Shown here: in pieces, positions 56,046 through 64,000 of the stretch
Numbering within the stretch: the first letter of the stretch is position 1
How the letters are laid out: each line of letters opens with the position of its first letter
Assembly: GCF_963924675.1 (NCBI RefSeq)
Contig: NC_089236.1
Location: 67,231,306 to 67,295,305, forward strand
Length of the DNA: 64,000 bases
From: Phocoena phocoena
Taxonomy: Eukaryota; Chordata; Mammalia; Artiodactyla; Phocoenidae
Direction of reading: 5' to 3'
Position numbers and translations under genes: made by a program
The notes under the pieces: generated by a model
The model's input: only the letters and a program-made list of their open reading frames with translations
Told to the model about the DNA's origin: nothing
Databases searched by the model: none

Positions 56046-57535
56046 TAAATTGCCTATGAACCAATGTAAGTATAACTTTTAGAAAGACAAAAGTAGCCAA
56101 AATAATGACTCAGGTCAACTCTTCTGTCAGTGTGATTTTTTTACTCGAATTCCTCCAGGTGACGTCACTCATGGGGTCCCGTGCAGTTCTGCAAATTTTC
56201 CACGTCTGGGATCAGAAGTTCCATAAGGGCGCCACGAAAAGACACTAGAGCCCACTCGGCCATCCCAGCCGCTCACAGCTCCTCTCTTGCACCCAGATCT
56301 TGATGGCCCTTCCACGGGCCCACATCTGAAACCCAAAGGTGGGTGGCTTCTGGCTCGAGCCTCAGAATCCTCTCCATGACTCACGTCCTCAGGGATCAGC
56401 TTTGTGCATTCTTTCCCCAAAGCAAGCCTTTGCCTGCAGCGCATGAGGAACCTCACAGGTGGGCAGAAAAGGGTCACCTGCACACCTGCCCAGGTGACCA
56501 CGATCTCATCAGATCTCCAGCTGGAGGTGCCGTCATTAAACTCTTGCTTACTTCACCCAAAGGAAGATGACGGTAACTTCTCACTGGCTCCTGCCTCTTT
56601 TTCCTCTTTTATTCATAGATATCTGGTTAGTTCTCTACTTTTAGTACAGGTGTTTGCCAAATCCAGGCTCATCTAGGTATCTTTTTTTCTTTTTGGAATA
56701 ATCCATGGGTTCCTTTCCTTGTGGCACTTTTCCACAAAATATAATGAGTCGTCTTTTTAACTGTTTACAAATAAGGAAATTGACTTCTTTGTAGTACATC
56801 CGTCCCCAAAGAGCAAAAAGGAAATGAGCACGTTTCCCTTCACCCAGGATCATCCCCCCGGAAACTGAGCAGGCAGCCCCTGGAAGCTGTGTTCGGGTCG
56901 TGTGTTACACCCAGAGCTGGACTGAGGGACAGGCAGAACCGTTAGCGGCCTGGGTCTTCAAACAAAAAGGTGTGAAAAAAAAATCTCTGGGAGCTAAAAC
57001 ATCAGTGCAAATATAATAGCAAGGAAATATCTTATATTTAGCAGGCAAAATGCTGTGTAGGTTAAGAAATATAGGTGCTGAATTAAATGGGGTGATACTG
57101 AGGCTCTCAAAAGGCAGGCTTTGATAACAACTAGTGGTCAAGTAAATTTCTTCTCAGGACAGTGGGTCCATGTGACTGGAGGGCTTTTGTTTCCCAGGGC
57201 TGGGGGTGGATGCTATGAGCCTAGGACCAGAGCTGAAGCCTCAGGGCGACAAAGACGGTTTCCAAGAATCCTGCCACTCCTTATGCAACAGTCTGTCTCT
57301 CGCACACACACAAAATATTTTTTATTTGTTTTCTTGGGGCAGTTTTGGGGGCAATGCCCAATGAAGGGCATTCCAGATGGGCTTTAAGTTAGTTTAGAGG
57401 AGTAGCAAATGATTGACCTGCTCAGAGTACCCACATGGCTGTGTAGTTCTGGCAGCGCCAACAGATAATCTTCCTTCTCTCTCCCACCCTTGCCACTTTT
57501 AGGCAGTGGAGAGATGCTGAAAGCTTCCCTGAACA
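56046..57535. other. Unique sequence
   Basis: Several CpG-bearing frames near 56169-56570 on both strands conflict with each other and carry no domain. No gene supported. Confidence 0.4.
57364..57387 (+). repeat. 24-bp exact repeat, first copy
   Basis: Identical over 24 bases (AAGGGCATTCC...GGGCTTTAA) to 58152-58175, 788 bp downstream in the same orientation. It is not a piece of any repeat I recognise here. Confidence 0.9.
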
Positions 57536-57748
57536 GCAGTTCCCAAACTTCAGTTTGCATTAGAACCACCAGAGTAGCTTTAAAGAGAAAAAAAAAAAAA
57601 AAAGATTCCTGAGCTCCACTTCAGTTCTACTGTATCAGTATCTCTAGAGGTGGGACCCAGGAATCTGCAGTTTTCAAGCCTTTCCATGACATTGGGATGC
57701 ATCCAGCCAGGCCTGAGCCAAAAAGCTGACACTGGAGAACTACTGCAG
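57536..57748 (+). mobile_element. MER5A-like hAT-Charlie MITE
   Basis: CAGTTCCCAAACTTCAGTTTGCATTAGAACCACCAGAGTAGC at the left, GGGACCCAGGAATCTGCAGTTTTCAAGC in the middle and GGAGAACTACTG at the right fit MER5A. About 16 A have expanded near 57588-57603. The 8-bp flanks do not match, so the duplication has decayed. Confidence 0.75.
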
Positions 57749-57989
57749 CCGACTGTGGCAGTGCTGCATGTTGGCCATGCCTCCTCTGGCTTCTACATAC
57801 ATGCACTGGGAGCCAGACACCCTGGATGCTTCCTCCTTTGCACTCTGCATGTTCAGCTCATATGAGGAGCCCTGACAATCCCAGGGCTCATGTCCACATA
57901 GGAAGGATGTAGGAAGAATCCAGGATTTGTTTATTTCACTCTCTTCTCCTCTCCCTATAGAGAGCCAACCTAAGCAGGCAGTGAAAAAC

Positions 57990-58240
57990 AAAGGAAAGTC
58001 CTCTGAATGAAAGGTCCTCTGAATGCAAAACAGTTGATAGTAAACCATCTCAGGCCCTCTATTGACCATTAATGATCTAAATGAAGAAGCTGAGTTAGTG
58101 AGGTTTGCTGATGGCATAATCAACGTCAGTCGATAAGAGCTGTAAAGGAACAAGGGCATTCCAGATGGGCTTTAAAGTTTGGAAATCTAATGAAATAACT
58201 CCTGGGGATATTGGATTTGTGAACCTTTCAGCCAGCCTGC
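57990..58240 (+). repeat. Possible CR1/L3-like remnant
   Basis: 'CATTAATGATCTAAATGAAGAAGCTGAGTTAGTGAGGTTTGCTGATGGCATAATC' is reminiscent of the FADDTK reverse-transcriptase motif region of L3/CR1 LINEs, with stops. Weak. Confidence 0.25.
58152..58175 (+). repeat. 24-bp exact repeat, second copy
   Basis: Second copy of the 57364-57387 word. The match may extend with one inserted A (GCTTTAAGTT versus GCTTTAAAGTT). Confidence 0.9.
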
Positions 58241-59213
58241 AGAAAAACACTAAGCACTGGTGTCATGAGTTCAAGAAAACAGCAGTCAGAAATCATTGAC
58301 CCGTTCCCTACTTCACAGTATGTTTGTGGCAAATGAATAAACATTGCACTTAGAAGTCACTTTACATTTTTTGCCCATAATTATCTGAGATCAGCTCATG
58401 ACTGGATTAAGTTTCTGAAAACCATGAGGCCACGTAAAAGTCTGGACCTCATATTCACAGCACGTAACATGAAATTTTCAATAATAGTATTCTGACTTCC
58501 CAAGGCAGGGTCAGTCTAATTTGAGAATTCACCAGTGTCTTTCTCTGGCCTCTCTTAGGCTAATTGTCTCACTGAGGAAGGTCAGAAAAATAATGATGCA
58601 GTAATGTTCAATTTGCTAATATATCCTTCACTTATTTTCTTATCGCCAATAACACTATCCTCTCTCTTTTCCTTCTTCAGACGGCCCCTGTCCTCTCTAT
58701 ACACATAGGTCAGGCTTTTATTTAACTAAGCAGCTCTCATACACAGCCCAGAGACTGATTCTCTTCAGAGAGATGTGGGTCTCCAAGGGAGAATAGCCCA
58801 GTGGTGTGGGACCCAAAGGTCCTGGTCAGACCACGCCAACTGACCTGGGGGAATGTGATCACTCCTTCAACTCATTTGTGGAGCAGTTCTCCAGCGTTGC
58901 CACAAAGATGCAAAATGATACGCCTATCAATGAGGGACAAGGGAATGGAAAGGCAATTTTACAAAGTAGATGCTGTTCAGTTGTTGATAGGATGAAAGAA
59001 AGGATAGGAGAAAAAATAATGTTTCACTGCCCATCCCCCCACCCTTTTCCTAAAAACCGTCTTTTCATCACCACCCTCTTTCTGTGTGTCTCCCTCTTAC
59101 TTTCTCTCTTTCTCAAACTCACACATACGAGCATACATGCACATGTGTACAGTTTCTTTTGGTGAAAGCATTTTATCTTATTCATCTTTGTATCCCTGGA
59201 AACTTTCCCAGTG
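58241..59213. other. Unique sequence
   Basis: A pyrimidine-rich patch lies near 58654-58680. The 58806-59165 frame has no domain. No gene supported. Confidence 0.4.
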
Positions 59214-59576
59214 GTAAGTGCTATAGATTAGATGTTTGTGATTCCCCCAAATTTTGTTTGTTGAGGCCTTAACCCCCAGTGTCATGGTATTTGGAGATGG
59301 GGTTTCTGGGAGTTAAATAGGTCATGAGGGTGGAGCCCTCAGGAATGGAATTTGTGCCCTTATAAGAAGAGAAAGGAGAGAGATGGATTTTATGTAAGCA
59401 TACAGCAAGAAGGTGGCTATTTGTAAACTAGGACGAGGGTCCTCACCAAGACCCTGACCATGCTGGCACCCTGATCTCAGACTTCCAGCCTCCAGAACTG
59501 TGAGAAATAAATGTTTGTTGTTTAAGCCACCTACTCTATGGTATTTTGTTATAGCAGCCTGAGCTAAGATAGTAAG
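59214..59576 (+). mobile_element. MLT1-type MaLR solo LTR with intact 5-bp TSD
   Basis: A 353-bp LTR (59219-59571). It has 'TGCTATAGATTAGATGTTTG', 'GGAGTTAAATAGGTCATGAGGGTGGAGCCCTCAGGAATGG', 'GCCCTTATAAGAAGAG' (TATA-like), 'CAGCCTCCAGAACTGTGAGAAATAAATGTTTGTTG' (AATAAA signal) and ends 'GAGCTAAGATA'. A perfect GTAAG duplication lies at 59214-59218 and 59572-59576. It is a solo LTR left by recombination, with no coding region. Confidence 0.92.
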
Positions 59577-59689
59577 CAATAAATAAATGTCAAATAGATG
59601 ACTCAAGGTGAAGCATTTTAAGATACTGTTTAATTTTAATATCTATGTGAAGTGGTAAATTGAAATAGCTCCATCTTCCTTATTATGAT

Positions 59690-59820
59690 TACCATTTTGT
59701 AACTTGGAGAAGATGTAAAGAAAATAATTTAGAATTCAGACAAAGGGCTCTAAGTGGCAGAGCTATATTTGAACCTGTGTCTGCAGTCCCTGTCCTTAAA
59801 TGCAACTCTGTGCCCTTTCT
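59690..59820 (-). repeat. MIR fragment, antisense
   Basis: 'ACCATTTTGTAACTTGGAGAAG...GGCTCTAAGTGGCAGAGCTATATTTGAACCTGTGTCTGCAGTCCCTGTCC' follows reversed MIR. Confidence 0.65.
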
Positions 59821-62800
59821 CAATCACTGCAAGATATAAGGGAGGCACGGTAGCTGAAACAATTCTGGTACAGAGTAAATAATCACTTCGTGCTATTAAT
59901 GTCTATTGTAATGACTATTATTCTAATGCTCCTGCTATATATAATTAGCCTACTAAATGTACAGCTTAAGATTTTGAAAAAGGCTAAGAAGACAGCCAAA
60001 AGATATAGGATGAAATATTAAGCAGTATCATTTAACAGTAAATTTAGAAATTAAACCATAGTGCAGGTCCCAGCCTGAACTGGCCACGTTCATTTGGGGG
60101 CTGACTCCGCAGAGTTCTCCCTGAAGGCAGCTGACTCTGGGTTCCCCAGAACCCCACACCCACCAGCAAGGCTTTGGGGACACAGCCCACCCAGAGCTGG
60201 CTGCTTCAGGTCCCAGAGACTAAAGTGATAAAACTGGGCTCTGTGAGGTCTTGGCATTTAGTAGGTGAATGCAAATAACAGGGGATTCTCTCTGTAAGGA
60301 AATGCACAGATTAGGTAGATAACTCATTCTTTCATCGGTTACACAACACATGTCTATCAAATATCTACCAAGCCAGGCACAGTCCCAACCCCCAGCCTCG
60401 TCTTGCCAGGCTGACCCCACCGCAGTGGGTCCCGCACCATCTTTCCATCTCCTGGCAGGCACTGCCTCCCAGGCAACTGCCCCTCCCAAGTTCAGACTGA
60501 GAGACCCCTGATGAGGTATAAGATGCTCTCTGTGCACAGAGAAATGTCTCTCCCTGGGGCGAGGAGGACCTGCTGGAGAATTCCGGATGGAGGCTGAATC
60601 TCTCTGTGCCCTGGGGAAACCAGGCCTAGAGAACTGTCCCAATCCTTGAAGATGAAATGGGAGTTATCTCAGAGGGCACGTAGCCAGCGGAACCTGAATG
60701 AACTATGCTGGTATCAGAATAGCACGTTTCTCTCAGACTTCTCAACAATTCCACACTTTCGTCGTTCGCTGGTCTCATCAACAAAAATCTACCTTTTGTC
60801 CTGAGTCTGTCCTACATCTTAACCTGCCTTGTGTGTAAACTGCCCAGTCCAGAGGGAGGTGAGCGAACTGTAGAAACTGAGCTTTTCCGTTCTCAGCTTG
60901 GGCATCTTTCTTTGACCATTACCTGCACAGGCCAGTAAACTCATGCTGACCTGTCTTCCCCCTGGTTGACCATACCTCAGCCTATATCCCCTCATAACCC
61001 AGGCTGAATGACCCACTCTCTCAAGTTCTCAGAGCCTGACCAGCCACAGCACCCGTCAGTCATATAATTACATGGTGAAAATAAAGTAACTGGGCACTCT
61101 AATGATTCCCAAATATGTGTATCATTTATTAATAAAGTAATAAGTGGTAATAAAATAAGAAGAAATAAACTCTTTAACATTGAGATGAATCATTTTTATG
61201 TGAGAAATACATAAGTTCATTCAGTAATTCTCTGTATGAAAATAGAATATGAGCAATTATGACAAGATACGCCTTTGCCTGTCTTCATTCTCTCTGGCTT
61301 TTGTTACTTCATGTCCTTCTATGAACCTCTTAGCTTCTACTTTGCATGAACCTCTTAGTTTCTACTTTGCATACATATCTTTTTTCTCCTAACTTCTAAG
61401 GATGTCTCCTTATGAAGCCACCATCTAAAGCATCAGTTAAGCACCTGCGTATCCATAGGACTTTTTTCAGGGGCTGCCTTCCCACATATTTTCTATTTAT
61501 GTGTCGTTGCATGTCTCATTCCAGACTTTCCATGTGTTTCCCAATATATTTTGTGCCACGCTCTCTCTGTGGGTTTTCTTTATGACTTCATACTTATTTA
61601 TATCCCTACCTTGTGATTTTATAATCCAGATTGTGATCAATCTGACTTTTTTATAATCTCAGTTATATTCCTTATAAAGAATCATATCTAATATAATTGT
61701 AATAGATTGAGCAGACCAGTTAGTATTCTATATGCGAAGCTAAGATTTTTTATTGTGATTCTCTGCCCCAGTAGAATATAAAATATGTAACTTATGTGGA
61801 ACTCTAGTTTTCTGGGATAACAGATGCTTTACTCTAATATGGAATATTTGTCGAAAGTTACAGGCCAGGAATGGTCTGAGTTCATTTCTTGTCTATTGTG
61901 TGAACCAGTTCGGATTTTCCTTGCATGACCTATAGCTTAGGGACTGTGTAAGGGCTGCCGAGATTTGTGGAAAATGGCTAAATTGAACCCAATTGAACTA
62001 AGGTGAATGGTAGAGAGAATTAAGCATGGTTTTAGGGCATGAACACTAAGAAGTACAAATATATCTTTCTTGGCACCAGGATTTCTGTAGATACTTCCTG
62101 ATGTGACGGCCTTGTAAGAACCTGGAATACCAATAAAGCAGGGAACAGGTGGATTGGGCATCACCTGATGATTTGAAGCTGTGGGATTCGAGTTCCATGG
62201 TGATAGGCTGGGTTGGATTGGAATTCCGTATGTTGAACTCAATGAGAGATCAAACTCACGCAAGCAAAAGCATACAGTTTCTGTTACTCCAGGGTGAGGG
62301 CTGAGGGGTGGTGTGTGGTGAGACAATGAAAGAATGAGCTAGCCGCCAGGACGGCACCTTAATGCTTTACAGAGGTCAAATAGCCATTTTTCTAGAGTGA
62401 GAAGTGTTGGCTTACCATCCAAGTCAATCAAGGTGATATGTTGATAAGCCACTGTTGGGTAGCTTCCGAATGTCCCGCACATTTTCCTGACACTCTTTAT
62501 TTAGCCGATAAAGGCTTTCTAAGAATCTGATGTAAATTCTCCTTCTGGGACATCCTCTCCCTCCCCCACACACCCAGTGCATTGAAAGGATCCAGTAAGT
62601 GTGATTCAAACAATACAATGGAAAAGTAAGTGATTCTAAAGGGAGAAGAGAATGGAAATAGAAACCAAGGCCTGTGCAAACTGAATCAAATGAGATTTTT
62701 AACAACAGTAAAGCTTCAAAGCTTATTTTCAGGAGAAATTGTCTTCAAAGTGACTCCTACTGAGTAACATCAAATGAAAATCCAATTGAGGATATAAAAA

Positions 62801-63919
62801 GGATGAGCCAGCTTTTCTTGTTTGGTACTACAACTTCACTATTGTGAAATGTCATCTTTTTCTGTGCTAAATTTTCTTGGCCTTTTTTTGGTGTGATGTT
62901 ACTGGGATATTTTCAAAATTCCACATCTGCCCCAAGCTACAAAGAAGGATTTATAACCATAAGCTTGTAGGCCTGCTTGTTATAGAAGTTTTAAATATGG
63001 ACTCTAAACATTCTACATCTTTTAAAACCATTGATCACCATTGATCAAATAGAACTAAACCACTTTTGAGTCTCTTTGAATTCCCTGCATAAATACATAT
63101 TGAAGGGCTGTTTTAAATGCCCATTAGATCTTAAGGTTTCTCTTTGGAGCCATTACCATTTATCATATGACTGTAAATATAGATTCGGGGATGTTTAAAA
63201 CACACAGTATTTACCTGGCAAGGCTTAATGGCTCCAGAAGATGCATTAGAGCCGGTTTATAACTCCTCTCTAAGAGTAGGTCCTGAACACCTCCCATATA
63301 CGAATTTTATTTTATACCAAGAGAGGAGATTACACTGCTGAGTAATTTAGCCAGTTTTAAATAAAATATATTTTCCAAAGCACATGCGTTCAACGATTTT
63401 GTGACTATTTGTGAAAGTAATTTGCTTTGAGTGGTGCTTTGATAGAAGCAGCCATCCATGGTTTTACTGAAAGCACTTTAAAAAAAAAATAGAGGCTCAA
63501 AAGAAAAGGGAAAATTCTCTACCTTTACAGTCAAAAAACCCTTAAATTTTATTAATATTTATTATTTTGAAGTTAATATACATGTATGGTTAAAATAAAT
63601 ATTTCAGAAGACCTGATGATGAAACATAGATGATCCCTGGAGCAGAACAAAGCTCCTTAGGAAGCTCCTACACATGTATGGAAATGTGGTAAGACAAGGT
63701 AGCATATAAACCAGTGGAGAAAGAATGGACACGTCAACAGATGATGCTGGGATAACTGGTTATCCACAAGGAGATAATCGTACCCGTACCTTATGCTAGG
63801 CTCCAAATAGCTTCCGTGCGTACTAAAGAATTAAATGTGAAAATGAAAAAAACTTTTAAAATTTGAGAAGAAAATCTCAGAGAATATATTTTGACCTCTT
63901 GGTAGGAAGAGATTTCTTT
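59821..63919. other. Long unique stretch
   Basis: No gene recognised. Features seen: a 25-bp tandem duplication at 61321-61370 and an 11-bp tandem copy CCATTGATCA at about 63029-63049. The minus-strand frames 60220-60642 (140 residues) and 61937-62326 (129 residues, TTG start) are the largest and show no domain. Confidence 0.45.
61321..61370 (+). repeat. 25-bp tandem duplication
   Basis: Units 61321-61345 and 61346-61370 (ATGAACCTCTTAG(C/T)TTCTACTTTGC) differ at one base, implying a recent slippage-type duplication. Confidence 0.95.
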
Positions 63920-64000
63920 TTAAATTTATTTTTAATTAAAAAAAATTTTTTAACATCTTTATTGGAGTATAATTGCTTTACGTTGTTGTGTCAGTTTCTG
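63920..64000 (-). mobile_element. Young L1 3' end, antisense, cut by window edge
   Basis: A/T-rich tail TTTTTAATTAAAAAAAATTTTTT, then 'AACATCTTTATTGGAGTATAATTGCTTTACGTTGTTGTGTCAGTTTCTG', the reversed 3' terminus of the L1 group seen at 44099. The remainder lies to the right of the window. Confidence 0.85.

Noticed and set aside
57388..58151. Retroposed gene copy between the 24-bp direct repeats
   Set aside because: No poly(A) at either end and an old MER5A inside, so the direct repeats are not simple target-site duplications of a young insertion.
57740..58159. 139-residue minus-strand frame
   Set aside because: Overlaps the end of MER5A and one copy of the 24-bp repeat, and shows no domain.
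60220..60642. 140-residue minus-strand frame
   Set aside because: No domain, no splice or polyA context, GC-rich sequence that favours chance openings.
61937..62326. 129-residue minus-strand frame, proline/serine-rich
   Set aside because: Starts at TTG, no recognisable family, no supporting signals. Worth rechecking only if RNA data exist.

Overview
The window looks like nuclear DNA of a cetacean, most likely a toothed whale. The marker is a tRNA-derived SINE that begins GGGCTTCCCTGGTGGCGCAG, carries a GGTTCGTGCCC-type B box and ends in poly(A). I recognise it as the CHR family of whales and hippopotamus. Ten copies are present: compact young ones, longer older ones, two short ones and two broken or variant ones. 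The rest of the repeat content is typical of a placental mammal: old L1 in both orientations, many L2 and MIR pieces, solo LTRs, hAT and Tigger MITEs, and microsatellites.

I find no protein-coding gene, rRNA or tRNA gene, and no CRISPR array or prokaryotic system. Most open frames are shadows of repeats (several are CHR SINEs read through) or start at GTG/TTG. The window is best read as intergenic or deep intronic sequence.

Layout. 1-4.3 kb: L2, MIR and a CHR SINE. 4.3-8.1 kb: an old antisense L1, interrupted by a CHR SINE and by a GC-rich insertion (6548-7040) flanked by its own target-site duplication. 8-18 kb: mostly unique sequence, with L2 and SINEs at 12.4-13.9 kb, an AT-rich block, the longest open frame (16173-16868) and a perfect palindrome at 17532-17560. 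18.1-19.5 kb: antisense L1 3' end split by a small MITE. 20.2-27.3 kb: SINEs, a sense L1 (21.7-23.75 kb), L2 and MIRs. 28-32.4 kb: palindromic AT block, an ancient repeat, L1-like sequence and a MaLR-type LTR. 32.4-48.2 kb: largely unique, with candidate regulatory blocks near 38.4, 43.5 and 46.6 kb. 48.2-51.5 kb: SINE, CA/CG microsatellite, L1, LTR and HAL1-like sequence. 51.5-64 kb: more candidate regulatory blocks (52.2-52.8 and 54.4-54.7 kb), MER5A and an intact solo LTR (59219-59571). A young antisense L1 runs off the right edge.

The most unusual object is the 6548-7040 insertion. On the minus strand it reads as a CpG-rich segment, then two 53-bp repeats, then an A-rich tail, all between 15-bp direct repeats. 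That is the architecture of a retrotransposed, non-SINE transcript or an SVA-like composite element. Other items worth checking are the 231-codon open frame, the 13-bp-arm palindrome around a TAATTGCATTA core, an exact 24-bp duplication at 57364/58152, and the homeobox- and SOX-motif-rich unique blocks. Repeat family names come from memory of consensus sequences, not from a search.
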